In this document: positions 44,787 through 56,110 of the stretch, piece by piece
Layout: each line of letters begins with the position of its first letter
How positions within the stretch are numbered: the first letter of the stretch is position 1
Assembly: GCA_033558025.1 (NCBI GenBank)
Contig: JAUCEF010000005.1
Location: 4,650,001-4,714,000, forward strand
Length of the DNA stretch: 64,000 nt
Source: Phytophthora sp. 'mugwort'
Taxonomy: Eukaryota; Oomycota; Peronosporomycetes; Peronosporales; Peronosporaceae
Reading direction: 5' to 3'
Position numbers and translations under genes: made by a program
The notes under the pieces: generated by a model
Databases searched by the model: none
Told to the model about the DNA's origin: nothing
What the model saw: the letters and a program-made list of their open reading frames with translations, nothing else

Positions 44787-45782
44787 CTAGTAATGCGTTT
44801 TACCGCCGCGACGCTCAATCACTTCGATGCACCGGTTCGGCATCGAGGTGAGGAGCGCGTCACAGAGCGATGGACTGAGGCGCTCCCAGGCGTCGAGAAC
44901 AGCGCGGGTCAGGTCCGATGTTGAGCGATACTGCTTGCCATTCGCGTAGACAGCAGAGGACAACGCGTTCCATACATTCTCGATTGGGTTGAGGTCAGGG
45001 GAGCGAGCGGGCCACTCCATGACCTCGACCTCCATTTCGCCAAGGAACTCGCGCGTCATGGCCGACGAATGTATGGGAGCGTTGTCCTGCTGAAACACAA
45101 AATCGACTCCGTGATGGAGGTGAGCAAAAGGCAGCAAGTACTCAGATAGGGTGTAGGCATAGTCCTCTGACTTCTGCTTGCCGACCAGGATCGCCAGCGA
45201 GGACCTACCCGCCGAAGAGAACGCCCCCCAGACCATCACTGACCCGCCGCCATTCTGGCGATTGACGTACGTGCGCGGTGCCTTGCGCAGATCGCGCCAG
45301 TAGTGCTTGTAGCCATCGGGGCCGTCGAGATTGAACTTTTTCTCATCCGAGAACACGACGCGCTCCCAGATCTTGGGCTTGGTCACCATCTCCTTTGCCC
45401 AGGTTCGCCGTGCCTCCTTGTGCGCCGGGGTGAGGTCCAGTGTCTTCTCCATCTTCGCGTACACAAGCCAGTCGACGCTGGAGAGCAGGCGCTGGATTGT
45501 GCGCACCGAGCACGAGCAGTTGTAGTCAACCTTGAGCGTAGCCGCCGAGGATGTGCCCGTCGCCGCGGCTCGAACCACAGCGCGCAGCTCGCGATCAGTC
45601 AGGCTCAGCGGACGCCCTCGCTTCTCTACCTCTCGTTCTCCTTCATTCTTGGTCACGTTGTTCCACACGCACGTGGGCGAGCGGCCCACACGGTCAGCGA
45701 CCTCGCGTATCGTCAGTCCCGCCTCGCGCAGCCCTTCCATTCGGCCGCGCTCATGCTCTTTCACGCTGGGGCCGAGCCCCAT
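44787..45782 (-). CDS. Tc1-type DD34E transposase, intact
   Basis: A single exon of 331 residues starts at ATG 45782 and ends 4 bp from the left inverted arm. The N-terminus has two helix-turn-helix parts ([20 protein letters not shown], and [15 protein letters not shown]). The catalytic residues are the Asp in VVFSDEKKF, the Asp in FQQDNAPIH and the Glu in [11 protein letters not shown]. Exactly 34 residues separate the last two, so it is a DD34E Tc1 transposase. No stop or frameshift is present. It cuts and pastes the element at TA sites. The decayed element at 21649-23258 encodes a related protein. Confidence 0.95.
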   Translation of the reverse strand: MGLGPSVKEHERGRMEGLREAGLTIREVADRVGRSPTCVWNNVTKNEGEREVEKRGRPLSLTDRELRAVVRAAATGTSSAATLKVDYNCSCSVRTIQRLLSSVDWLVYAKMEKTLDLTPAHKEARRTWAKEMVTKPKIWERVVFSDEKKFNLDGPDGYKHYWRDLRKAPRTYVNRQNGGGSVMVWGAFSSAGRSSLAILVGKQKSEDYAYTLSEYLLPFAHLHHGVDFVFQQDNAPIHSSAMTREFLGEMEVEVMEWPARSPDLNPIENVWNALSSAVYANGKQYRSTSDLTRAVLDAWERLSPSLCDALLTSMPNRCIEVIERRGGKTHY

Positions 45783-45823
45783 TATTCTCGACTGACACGC
45801 GTCAGCTCACATCAAACCATTTT

Positions 45824-46065
45824 GACCATCATTCCAATAATATTGGATTTTGTATGTCTGCCATGTTTTTATTATTCTGACGCGGTGTCGATTGTGGTCT
45901 TTTGTATAGAAGCCCTATCACCAACTACAAAACTCAGGTTGTTAGCCTAAACCAACGTTTTTTATTGCTAATAGCGACCTCATATCTAAACAGCAAGCCA
46001 AACGGCTCAGTGGAAGCCGAGATATCGCGCCGCAAAGTTTGTTCCTAATTTTTTGGCGCGCACTG
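45824..46065 (-). repeat. Right 242-bp terminal inverted repeat of the intact Tc1 element
   Basis: It is the inverse copy of 44541-44782 and ends in CACTG before the TA duplication. Confidence 0.92.
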
Positions 46066-46542
46066 TACTTGTCGGTTTTTATTCCGATGAAAAGCAAAGA
46101 GGGGAAGTTTTTGCCCCTTACAAATGTTTTGACAACGACACGATCTACACTGCGTACTCTGCTGCAATTCTTAGATCTCGTACTGATTCAGTGAGCTTCT
46201 ACGGTCGAAATTCTACATGCACTGCAGACGACAAATGCTGTTGTAGATGTACACTCAACTTCTTGTGGTTTATAGCAAATAAAAACGTTTTTCTTGTAAA
46301 AAAAAAATGCTACAGGCTGGAGGCGGGGAAATGAGGCTGCCGTCAATCCACCGACGCAGTTATACATCCATTATTTCTCCACATCCAGACTTGGGGCTTT
46401 TGTCGCTCTCCAGCGAAGGCGTCAACACCAAAACTTTCTTGATTGTAGAGTCATGTCACGCTCATTTTGTGCACTTGGGGGTCGTCTGATAAATTATGAT
46501 GATGCTGGACGAGGTTGGTGACGTGGCTCATAACTGCCACCT

Positions 46543-47307
46543 CTACTCGTCCTCCCGGCAAATACGTTGGAAAATAGTCAGGCGCGAGAACTTTGACGTC
46601 GCAGACTCAGTGCTACTTGCCGAGCGGGGAGACATGGCGTTCAGCGCCTCGGCACTGCAGCTGCTCGTGACGCTGCTACGCATGCCAAAGCTGCCGAGGT
46701 CACTGCTCTGGAACGAATACTCAAGGAACGGGTCGCGACTCAGATATGAGTCGAATTCGGGCTTGGACGGCGATAGACCAGACAAAGGCGCCAATGACAT
46801 CTGCTGGTTGAAGCCGCCAAAAGGCAGGGAAAGATCAATGGGTTCCAGTACGTTTCCGTACGGGTTGATCAACAGGTCCTTCGACTGTGATTCTAGGTCG
46901 TCTGACTCGCTCGCGGTGCTAGAGAGATTGTCACGCAGGTCGGTGCTTCCGTAGTTCACAAACCGCTGGTCCTCATCGCCTGGGTGCCGGGTGTGGATGA
47001 AGCGGCAACGCGAGCCGTACATGCACTTGCCCGTGGACATGAAGGCCTTGCAGCGCGTGGTCTTGTACTTGGGGTGACGTAGCACGCCGCGCAGCTCTTC
47101 CTCGCCGTGTGCGAACTGGCACTTAGATCCATAGCGGCAGCTGCCGTTCTCCGTGAAGTGCTTGCATAGTTCGGTCTTGTAAAGGTTGTTGCGCGCCGTC
47201 TGAGGCAGGCGGCCACAGTCTACGATATCACCGTTTGCCAGCACGTGCATGCGGTTGGGACTGCCGTAGCTTGCGGTCTCCATGGGTTCCATCTCGGTCA
47301 TTCGCAT
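46543..47307 (-). CDS. Tandem CCCH zinc-finger mRNA-binding protein (TTP/ZFP36-like)
   Basis: A single exon of 254 residues starts at ATG 47307. Two CX8CX5CX3H fingers (Cys48, 57, 63, His67 and Cys86, 95, 101, His105) are each preceded by the tristetraprolin lead-in (YKTELC, YKTTRC). The 18-residue linker between them also fits the family. Such proteins bind AU-rich 3' UTR elements and recruit deadenylation and decapping enzymes. The C-terminal half is Ser-rich and low in complexity, with an [18 protein letters not shown] segment. The neighbouring genes include PRPF3 and DCP2, which also act on mRNA. A 47-bp tandem duplication lies upstream, near the likely 5' UTR. Confidence 0.92.
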   Translation of the reverse strand: MRMTEMEPMETASYGSPNRMHVLANGDIVDCGRLPQTARNNLYKTELCKHFTENGSCRYGSKCQFAHGEEELRGVLRHPKYKTTRCKAFMSTGKCMYGSRCRFIHTRHPGDEDQRFVNYGSTDLRDNLSSTASESDDLESQSKDLLINPYGNVLEPIDLSLPFGGFNQQMSLAPLSGLSPSKPEFDSYLSRDPFLEYSFQSSDLGSFGMRSSVTSSCSAEALNAMSPRSASSTESATSKFSRLTIFQRICREDE

Positions 47308-49809
47308 ATTAGTGTGAGTCTTGTGTGTTGTTGGGGGGAGGGATGAAGCCTATTGAGTTGTGTCTATTGAGCGGGATTTGGTCGTGCACGTGCCCGTAGG
47401 AGCGAGAGGTGACTTGTGTCCAGACAGGGGGCGGGGAGAAGCCGAGAGAGCGAGCGACGACCTGTATCCAGACAGGGGGCGGGGAGAAGCTGAGCGAGCG
47501 ATCGACGAACTGCACGTAATGGAAGGAGACGACGTGGGGGGATGATGAAGTCAGCGCCGTGCAGCTCCAAAGCCAAACTGTCGATCTCCACTACGAGCGA
47601 ATTGCGTTGTGACGTGCTCCGGCCCGATCGATCGAGTGCGAGTGGACAGTGAATGAATTTCTCAAACCGGAGCTGCTGAACCTCGGGTAGAAGCGGCCGG
47701 CGCCATCCGTGCAATGTATCAGGATCGACGACGGACTACAAACAGCGTGAGTACGCAACACCAACCCTGACCCTTCTGCCTTATCTCGGAACAATTAAGC
47801 CCACTCTCATTTGTGGACTCCATACAAACAACAAGACAAACGAGTTCAGAAAAGTCAAAATTCGTAGAACATAGACTGGAGACCGGCGCCCTGCGGCACC
47901 TTATTCCAGCCGCCTGCCTTCTGCTGCTGTTCGCGGTGAGGGCTGGGCAAGTTTCCTCGCGGCAATAGCCCGCCGCATGATTTACATACTGCAAAACGAG
48001 TACATGTACTGTACTGTTGTTTTTACTGTCGTATTATCCTTAGTTAGACGGCTTTCAGCCGCTGAGTCAGCGCGGGGCGGCGTACTCTCCTAGGGATAGG
48101 CACACGCGGGCGACAGCCTCGCAACTCGCAACTCGCGCTCGCTATGCGGCGCAGGGATGGGGCTCGCGCACAAACGCTGCTCCGCGGCCATCATCGACAA
48201 GCAGTGGGGCATCCTCCATCTGGCAAGGTTAGCTCAACGAGCTCGGTCGTGCGTTGCTGGCTGCCGGCTGTGCCCGTTTTCTTGCAGATTGCAGTTCCAT
48301 CGCCATTGCGCTCGTTAAGCAGCGAGCGGAGATAGAGAGCAATTTCACGAGCTGTCTCGGTGCAGATGGGACCCCCTTCCTCTCGTGTTGAGTGCGCTCG
48401 GCACGAGGAAAGGGCCGAGACGACAGCAATGCTGGACACTACATGTACAGTAGCGACGGGAGGCAGCTTAGCCGGAGGATGTCAAGCACCATCCGTGTAC
48501 CAAATTCCAATTAATGGCCCGACGACTCCCCGACTCGGGGCCTGAGAGAATTCAGGTGCTGAGCAGGCTATGAGCGGCCGGTCAGGAGTGTCGATTGCCA
48601 GCACCGGCCTCCGAACAGATGGCTGGAGTCAAATATGGCCGTTGAATTCCGCCGTCCCCGGCTGGAACCAAGGAGCTGTCGGTACAGACAGCATGCTTGT
48701 GGCCGTCGATGCCGCAGAGCGCAGTTGTTCTGTATTTTTCCCAATGCAATTTTGTCCGGACCCACGACGACATATACTGCACCGAAAACCACGAGCGGAT
48801 GACGAAGAATTTTCGGCGTGCTGGCTCCCGTTGCGCGGCCGACGAGGCTGTCGCTAAGTTGACCATCACGCCTTGGTCTTTGTTCCGTCGCATTTCAACC
48901 GTCGCGGTCTTAGTCGCGCTGGCCAAGCAGGCCCCAACGAAGCAACGCTGCTGCTTTTCGTTGCCGAAACAGTACATTTTCTCGCGTCAAACGCCACTCT
49001 CGTCAGGTCACGGTGACGAGGCAGCACGAGCACCGGCCACACATTGCATGCAAAACGATCGCCGGCGGCTGATCGCTAACTTTCGCTCCGTAGCTTCTGC
49101 CAGGTGCAGTGCCAAGCAGGCAACGCGACGGCACTCGCTGGAGCTCGCTACCGGTACTATTGTTCATACGCGTCGTAAAAGAGCGTGATTCCCTCTATCG
49201 TTAGGAAGACGCTCCTGGTGACGGGTACTGCCCCTCGAGCAGCACGCCAGTCTGGAACATGAGTGCACAGAGGATTGGTCCCAGATGCTGAACCAGCGGG
49301 CGCACCGCATGGCGCAGGATAGTCTGGAGGATTCGGTGCTAAGGAGACTGCAGCACTGAATCTTCAATCACAGCGATAGATCTCGAGATCTCGATTTTTG
49401 GGGATCAACTCGGTACTGTACTGGCAGCGTACGCGACGGCGGATACCGTCGCCTCGATGATCGCAACGCATCTCTTCACATCCCGGCAAGCGAGCGAGTC
49501 AACATCCCATGTGCAACGACAACGCAGGATTCTTCTGCGTCGTGACGACACCGGAGCTACAACGGCACAACTACACAATTGAGATGGACGCCAGCATTGG
49601 TAAAACCAGGACGACGGAGCACCGCCACAGGCGTGTTTCTGCCGCGATCTACTACCGCTGCTGGCCGCACGTATACCAGGTAGCAGTCAATTGATATTTC
49701 GACCTGTGCTTGCCACAAGGGCCTGGCTACATACACACACGTGACAACAAAATCTACCCTCGTTGCATTTTCATATTGAGCAGGGGAGCTTCTGGTGTTG
49801 CGCACGTCG
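47308..49809. other. Long intergenic region with a 47-bp tandem repeat
   Basis: About 2.5 kb contain no convincing gene. Two 47-bp units at 47415-47461 and 47462-47508 share CCAGACAGGGGGCGGGGAGA and are about 90% alike; they probably lie upstream of the CCCH gene. The part from 47990 to 49450 is GC-rich with short overlapping frames on both strands, none with domains or usable exon structure. Confidence 0.5.
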
Positions 49810-51926
49810 TCAAGGAGCGACAGCAGCGGTCTCCGCGGACTTTTCGACGAGATCCCAGTAGTGGACGACATTCTTGGCCTCCATGACCTTGCGTGCTGTG
49901 ATCGACGTCCGGCACTCCTGGAAGCGGAAGCTGTTGAACGCCTTGCGAGCCACCACGCCCTGCCAAACCAACAAGCACCCATTGCCGCGCTTGGCTGCGT
50001 CCTCGTCCTCGCTGCCCGATTCCTCCTCAGCCTCGCGAGCCCCGTTCCAGTCGATGCGCCGCACCATTAGCTTCGTGTACTGCTTGATGGCCTTCTTGCC
50101 TCCTTCCACCACCACCATGTTGATGTTGCTGTCCTTGCAGATAAGTACGCCACCAGTGAGATGGTACTGCTGGGCGTTGACATCGACCTTAAAACGATGC
50201 TGCGGATTCGAGAGATCCGGCACCCTTTTTCAGTAGTAGCAGTTGAACAGAGTTAGTTAACATGTCATGAAACATCACAGTGAAGCGAGCACAGAGCATG
50301 TACATGAAAAGTGCCACATGAATGTCACCAGCGGCATCCTCCTTGATCTTGCGGAGCTTTTTCTCACGACGCTCCTCGGGTGTCAGCTTGCGCGCGAGGT
50401 TGCGCATTTCGTGGTTCTTTTCACGCTGCGCAATCTGTTCGCGAACCTTGCGTTCGATAGCGGACGGATCGGCCACAGCTTGCTCCGACAGCACACGCAT
50501 CATATTCGACAGCTTCACCTTCGGCTCAGGTGGCGGCAGCAGGCCGAGCGCGATCTTATCCTGCTTCTCCTTTTCACGGTCTGCGCGGTTTTGGCGACGA
50601 ATTTTCTTGCGCTCCTGTGTTAATAAAAATCAACGAGCAACATTAGCTGCCTGTCATCATACACACAAGTTGGTCTACAATACGTACTGCAACAGTCAGC
50701 ATAAGTGGCACTGCTACGGGCTTGTCGTCGTGCTTGACAATCAGATTGAGCCGCGCTGGGTGCTCAACGACATGTACAGTGCCACAGTACTTGAGCTTCA
50801 TATCAGCGTAAGAAACCTTGTCCTCCTTACGAGCCTTGGCTTTAATGAAGCCAAATTTGTCCACAATAGCACGCTTGTCCTTCGGGAGGTAGTCCACATC
50901 CCACCATTCCACATCAGGAGCGGACATCTCGGGCATTGGCGGCACCTCCACGCTGTCAACCTCCATTTTGCTGGACTTCTTGTCATCATCCTGAGTCGGT
51001 TCAGCCGATTCCTCGATTGGCACTATTGCTTCCTTCTGGTATCCTCGGGGATTGCGGCCCGACGTGAACCCAGCCATCATCTTCTTGGCATCACGCGCGC
51101 GCACTTGCTCTGCCTGCTTCACATAAGTGCCTTGCGAAACAAAGTTAAAGGTCTTGCGAGCACGTCTGTAAGGCATACCATAGCACAACAACCAACAGTC
51201 ATACGTTAGTCCATCTTCACGTCCAAGATACTTTTGCCCCCCCCCCCCCCCCCCCTCTTCAACATCCACGTACGTCTCTCGCTTGGTGACCTTGAGTCTC
51301 GGATCTACCGTTTCCAGTTTGTCTTCCTCATCCACCGTGCGATGGGATAAGTATGGATTATGGTTCTTCTTGGCAACAGCGTCACCCTTCGCACCTCCCT
51401 GGTTGGCCTTAAGCGTCGCCATGGGCGCAACTCTCGGCTTCTCAGCGACTACGTTTCCTAATGCATCAACTTCTCGTCCCTGTTCATCTAGCAGCAAAGG
51501 TGCGGGCATGAACGTGCCGCTGCCACCAGCATGGACGCTCTGCGTCGTAGCGGGTGCAGCAGCAGCGGCCGAGGGAGCTCCGGGCTTTCTCAGCAGTGCC
51601 TTAATGTGACTCATCTGGCTCTGCACCGACTTGTAGATCTGATCTGTCCGTCTTCGTTTCTCCTGCTCGAGGCGGTGAAGCTCTTCCGGGTCCAAACGCA
51701 TCGATGCGGCGTTCGGCAAGGAAGCTGGAGAGGGGAATGCTATTACGGGTGCTGATCCGGGGATGGCACGCGCTATCTTGGCCGCAGCAGCGCGTGCCAG
51801 GGCTGCAGGGCCCAGCATGGATACATCACCAGACCCCACAGCAGGCCGCTTGGATGCTGGGGCGGCTGGGGCGTCGCTGAACCTGCTCTTCCGCTTGCGT
51901 CGAGGCGCCTCGCCGTTCGGCTCCAT
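49810..51926 (-). CDS. PRPF3: U4/U6 snRNP protein PRPF3 (Prp3)
   Basis: Four exons (51926-51274, 51165-50688, 50614-50304, 50224-49810) join in frame to 618 residues. The ATG at 51926 starts MEPNGEAPRRKRKSRFSD. Family features are HNPYLSHR, the RARKTFNFVSQGTYVKQAEQ block, VEWWDVDYLP, the basic KLSNMMRVL segment, and the C-terminal DUF1115 part (VPDLSNPQHRFKVDVNAQQ, NINMVVVEGGKKAIKQY). Prp3 belongs to the U4/U6.U5 tri-snRNP needed for spliceosome activation. The first intron (108 nt) is a multiple of three, lacks stops and contains a 19-nt G run; its retention would insert a Gly-rich segment. The gene is divergent from DCP2, with 514 bp between the ATGs. Confidence 0.93.
51237..51255 (+). repeat. 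Poly-C tract (19 nt) inside the first PRPF3 intron
   Basis: Nineteen consecutive C on the plus strand, read as G in the transcript. Homopolymers of this kind vary in length and are prone to sequencing error. Confidence 0.9.
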
Positions 51927-52440
51927 GATAGTCCTCGGTAGGCGAATTGAATGGAGTTCATTTGGTGTGTCGTACCCGATCAAATAAGTCCGATCTCGAA
52001 CTACCACGACACAATTGTAATGGGCAGGGTATTATATCTGACAGGTGTGAGGAGAGAAAAAAGCCAGCGTGACTCCATGCTGCTGGAGAGGCGGGCGTTT
52101 TGCCTGTTTCGATGGGTTTGAAAAATGCCGTTCGAAAGGTTTCATACTGAACCCGAACCACTGGTTCAACTCGCGGCGCGATCTATTTTCCGAATGCATG
52201 TCTCAACACAAGACGTTGGCATAAGTGCGTTAGTATCATTTACCTTCCTAAACCGATGCAGCACACCTATCAGATATTGATAAACATCTATTCTCACAGC
52301 ACCATATTGAAGCCCTCTCCGCAGCCGCCGGATGCCAAATAGAGCTCCAAAAGAGAAAAGAAACCGCGCACGGCAAGCCAAATACTAGCCGAATCCCCGC
52401 TGAGAGCAAGTGCCCCACGCACTCTCCCAGTAGTAGCAAT
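51927..52440. promoter_or_regulatory. Bidirectional promoter, PRPF3 / DCP2
   Basis: 514 bp lie between divergent ATGs. On the minus strand TCCATTCAATTCGCC (near 51955) resembles the oomycete initiator upstream of PRPF3. Confidence 0.4.
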
Positions 52441-53724
52441 ATGACGTCCAAGACGTCCAAGACGAAGCCAAGTCTGGCTGAGGTGATGGACGAGCTGCAG
52501 AGCCGCTTCCTGGTGAACCTGCCCGAATCGGAGCTGGCTTTGAGCGAGCGCCTCTTCTTCCAGATCGAGCAGTGCTATTGGTTTTACGAGGACTTCTACG
52601 CTGATCAGTACGCCCACTTGCAGCACGTTAAGCTCAACGATTTCGCCCGTCAGATGTTCGCGCACTGCCCGCTGCTGCGGCCGCTCGCGCACCGCTGCGA
52701 CGAGCTGTTCCAGGACTTTAAGACGTACCAGCGCCAGGTGCCTGTGGTGGGCTGCATCCTGCTCAACTCGGCGCGCACCAAGCTCGTGCTGGTACGTAAC
52801 TGGAAGGGCACAAGCTGGACTTTTCCGCGCGGAAAGGTGAACGAGGGAGAGTCTGATATGGACTGTGCGCGACGAGAAGTGTTTGAGGAGTGTGGCTACG
52901 ACGTCGGAGACAACCTCGCGCCCAAGCAGTACCTGGAGTTTGTGGCCAACGACCAGCGCATGCGCATGTACATGTGCCCAGACGTTCCCGAGGACTACGC
53001 GTTTGCGCCGCAGACGCGCAAGGAGATCAGCACCATCAAGTGGTTCACGTTCGACGCGTTGCCCAAGAAGACGTGGAGTGTCATGCCATTCATGTCGAGG
53101 TTGAAGCGCTGGGTGAAGGGACATAAGACGACGAAGAAGAAAAGCAGCATCGCTGCTACCAACAGCACAGGGCGTGCATCCTCTGCACCGCGGAATCGCC
53201 CGCTAACGTTGATCACAAATGGCGCCGCATTGCAGAACACGGAGAGTGGCAAGAAGAAAACCCGACAGGAAGAGCGGTCAGTTTCGACGCCTCATAACGA
53301 CAGACCAGCTACTAATGGCTCGAAGAAGTCCAACCGCGGCCACTTCGGCACGGAGTTTGAAACAGCCACGTCATATGATGGCTTGAACGACGAGACGTTC
53401 GGCAGTGCGAAGAAGGGCTTCAGTGTTGAAGAGATGTTCAGTGTGAACGAGCGCTTGACGGGACAGAAGTTCGAGTATGATGGCAACCCGCACGATTTCG
53501 GCAAACCGACGTCGCGCCCAAGTGCAACGCGAGTGGCAGCTCCACTATTTAATCCGACGGGCCTGACGCCGGCGCTGATCCTCACGCGACCTGCATCGGC
53601 GCCGTTGACGCGAGTGGAAGAGGAGACATGTCCGTCGCCGAGTCCACCGCGCCAGTCGACAGGCTCGACACCATTCGGGTCCTTCCAGTTTGACGCCGTG
53701 GACATCATGGCCGTCGTGACATAA
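52441..53724 (+). CDS. DCP2: mRNA-decapping enzyme DCP2
   Basis: A single exon of 427 residues. An N-terminal Dcp2 box A domain (VMDELQSRFLVNLPESE, QIEQCYWFYEDFY) precedes a Nudix domain from residue 100. The Nudix box (Gly131 to Gly152) keeps all signature residues, including Arg145, Glu146, Glu149 and Glu150, which bind the metal. The box B block FVANDQRMRMYMCPDVPED follows. From about 245 onward the protein is low in complexity with Lys, Ser, Thr and Pro, as is usual for Dcp2 tails. It removes the 5' cap from mRNA for decay, in the cytoplasm with Dcp1/Edc partners. The ATG choice is clear. Confidence 0.96.
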   Translation: MTSKTSKTKPSLAEVMDELQSRFLVNLPESELALSERLFFQIEQCYWFYEDFYADQYAHLQHVKLNDFARQMFAHCPLLRPLAHRCDELFQDFKTYQRQVPVVGCILLNSARTKLVLVRNWKGTSWTFPRGKVNEGESDMDCARREVFEECGYDVGDNLAPKQYLEFVANDQRMRMYMCPDVPEDYAFAPQTRKEISTIKWFTFDALPKKTWSVMPFMSRLKRWVKGHKTTKKKSSIAATNSTGRASSAPRNRPLTLITNGAALQNTESGKKKTRQEERSVSTPHNDRPATNGSKKSNRGHFGTEFETATSYDGLNDETFGSAKKGFSVEEMFSVNERLTGQKFEYDGNPHDFGKPTSRPSATRVAAPLFNPTGLTPALILTRPASAPLTRVEEETCPSPSPPRQSTGSTPFGSFQFDAVDIMAVVT

Positions 53725-54346
53725 CTTGAGAATGGCGGTCGTCAACGAGATGGAAGGATTGGCCTGCCGCCACAGGGGGTCAAATGTTTGATAAGGACTG
53801 CGCGACTGCAAATTATCGTGCCTCTTCTCCCATTAGGCAGGAGCAAGACGGTCCTGTCCGCCGATATGATCACTGCCCCTCACTGCATTCAGTCGGACTG
53901 GTCCTTCGATCAGGTGTCATTCATATTTTGCATATTGTTTTCTAGCTTTGTACCATAGTGAAGCTGTTGGTCGTACTAGTGGGGAAGGGGAAGACAAACA
54001 GGAGACCAACAGCTAGGTGTTTTTGAACACCGCCCATTGTGAAAAGAGAATCAGTTGTCTGTAGCAGGCCCACAAGTATCACAAGTACAAGAGAGCAGGA
54101 AGGCTACAATATCTGCGGTCGTTCTGAAGCTAAAAAAGCGAAAGGTGAACGACAGGAAAACAGCTCAGCGAAGGCCGACGCCGATTTGTACGGCAGCGAA
54201 TTCAGTTATTATCAGGTTCTCATGCACAGGGTAATCGATCAGCTGGAGCTCGCCAGGTCCACGTCTAATAGTATAGCCGTCCAACACTACTCTCCTGTAC
54301 CGCCAATGGAGTGCTAAATTGCAGCCTCTACCTTTGACCGCCACAT
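53725..54346. other. Convergent intergenic region
   Basis: This region lies between the 3' ends of DCP2 and YIF1. A 92-codon frame (54039-54317) begins at a non-ATG codon and has no recognisable features, so it is not called. Confidence 0.45.
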
Positions 54347-56110
54347 TTACTCACCAGGAGCGGTTGTGTAAGAAATCCAGCACACGAGGACAAGCTGCAA
54401 GCATGACACACTAAGAGATTCCAACAAGCGGTACTGATAAGTACATATGTACAGCAAGAACATGACGCATGAAAACTTACCCGAAGAGCAGGTAGTTCCG
54501 GAAGAGGCGGTTGTCAGGAGTTGGCTCCGCTACGCTTCCCTTCATGCAATTAAGCTATGGTGCGAAATCATAATAGCGTTAGATGCAAGCTGCTAATCTT
54601 TCGCCTCGTGAAGTTAGCAACTCACCGTGAAATATGACACCGCGACACCAGTATACAGGAGTGACACGTAGTAGGCGATCGAGCCGAGCAGCTGAAACAC
54701 GACGGTATTGATCACCAACGGGATGTACTTGTAGCCGGAAAAGGATACCAAGTCGAGGAACGAGATGGAGCTGTTCAGCACGTAGAGGCAGGCGGCCAGC
54801 ACACCGATCTCAATTAACTGCATCACAAGACAGTAGCTCGCATCCTTTGTGATCACATCTGGGCTGAACCTGTAAAAAATGCCACCTTTAGTACTTAAAA
54901 GGCAGAGCCGAAACAAACACTTCAGCTTACTGGTTCGAAGTGCCTTTTGCGTAGCCCACGATCAGAATGTACGTGAGGAATCCCATCAGCGGGATGTAGA
55001 GATCCGGGGCGTTGCTGTCAAGAGTAGGAGGAGCGTATTGCATCTGGAAATAATAAAGTGACAGCAGGTTGGCGGTTAGAACGACGACACGTTTGCACGT
55101 TTGCATATGCAATTTCCAGCTTTATAAACGCACTGGTTTGGACTCGTCTTGTTCGCCGCTGCCCATGCGACGCCAGTTCTTGTGCCGGAACGGGAGCAGC
55201 AAAATCTACAATTTCAAGACGTGCAAGGTGCCACCACACGCGTCAGAAGCAAGGTTAAGCGCTAGCACACACTCGCTGATCCGCACCTTAAGACGACTCT
55301 TAACATAAGAGTTATTGACAGTGAAATAGTACTTCAAGCTGCCCCAAACGCCATAGGCGCCGGGTAGGTACATCTCCGACTGTTTCTGCAAGAAATCCTG
55401 CGCACTGTTCATCGCTAGACCTGCCATCGGGTTGCTAAAACCCACACCCAAGCAGTATTTCAGCACGGTGCAGCCATCACCTTTTCCAGAAGACATAATG
55501 ACCCACAAACCTGGAGAACTGGTTGATAAAGTCCGGCTGCAGTGTCTGCTGAGGGTGCTGCATGTGTGGCCGCGGGTTGCTGTTCGGCGGGGTCTGCAGC
55601 GGAGCGTTCTGCGCATAGCCGCCAAAGTTGTTGCCGTGCACCGGGTGACGGTGCTGGAAGCCCGCGGGCGTCGACTCGAACTGCTGCTGGGCAGGAGGCA
55701 CCGCATTCATTCCTGCTTGGTGGAACTGCACAACATCGGCCGACGTCAGTACCGCCTAATCAATCACTCGGTCTACAGCTCACTCACGTCCTGGGAGAAG
55801 GCAGGAGCGGCCTGCTGATTGAAAAACCCGTCCGGCACCGGGGCCTGCATCGAAGCAGGAGAAGCTGCAGGCTTCTGGTAGAACTGGTGCGCGGGTCCGC
55901 GCTGCGGCGCGCGCTGCTGGCCCGTGGTCGGCTGTGGCGGAAACTGCGGCGCCGCACCGAAGCCTGGCGTCGAGCTAAACTGCGTCGGCCGCTGGCGGTT
56001 GATAGGGTTCTGGAACGGGCCTGCACGTTCAAGTGACGCAAGGGAACGTGGTGAGCGTGGGGACAAATGCAGGTAGAAGCAGAGAGCGGTAGCGCACCGG
56101 GTTGAGCCAT
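54347..56110 (-). CDS. YIF1-type ER-Golgi membrane protein
   Basis: Eight exons (56110-56098, 56020-55788, 55725-55511, 55434-55287, 55043-54931, 54869-54626, 54554-54481, 54410-54347) join in frame to 367 residues. The first exon encodes only four full codons. Residues 1-155 are rich in Gln, Pro and Ala. Then come the Yif1 blocks SNPMAGLAMN, GSLKYYFTVNNSYVKSRLK, NAPDLYIPLMGFLTYILIVG, RFSPDV-like, and LVSFSGYKYIPLVINTVVF. Five hydrophobic helices close the protein, ending LQLVLVCWISYTTAPGE. Yif1 with Yip1 acts on Rab-dependent ER-to-Golgi vesicles. Predicted introns are about 55-245 nt. The last two junctions are the least certain. Confidence 0.88.

Larger units (their letters stand above)
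44539..46067 (-). mobile_element. Nearly intact Tc1-type transposon with 242-bp inverted repeats
   Basis: Termini CAGTGCGCGCCAAAAAATTA (left, from 44541) and the inverse (right, ending 46065) are flanked by TA at 44539-44540 and 46066-46067. Inverted arms 44541-44782 and 45824-46065 differ, as far as I can read, at a single base. One uninterrupted transposase gene fills the space between the arms. Near-identity of the arms and the intact gene indicate a recent insertion. Confidence 0.93.
44319..46334 (+). pseudogene. Open frame interrupted by the Tc1 insertion
   Basis: Left of the element the frame at 44319-44540 ends ...EDVTFTNAGI. Right of it, from 46068, the same frame continues LVGFYSDEKQRGEVF...CFDNDTIYTAY...NSTCTADDKCCC to a stop at 46332-46334. 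Removing the element and one TA gives one open frame of about 160 codons without a stop. No start codon was fixed and no family recognised; it could be the C-terminal part of a secreted Cys-bearing protein or a chance frame. Confidence 0.4.

Noticed and set aside
48144..49188. Short frames in the GC-rich intergenic region
   Set aside because: Overlapping frames on both strands, no domain, no consistent splice pattern.
51166..51273. Gly-rich coding insert in PRPF3
   Set aside because: The stretch has GT-AG ends and removing it restores the conserved RARKTFNFV block, so it is treated as intron.
55432..56036. Plus-strand frames of 128 and 164 codons
   Set aside because: Antisense to YIF1 exons; Arg/Gly-rich shadows.
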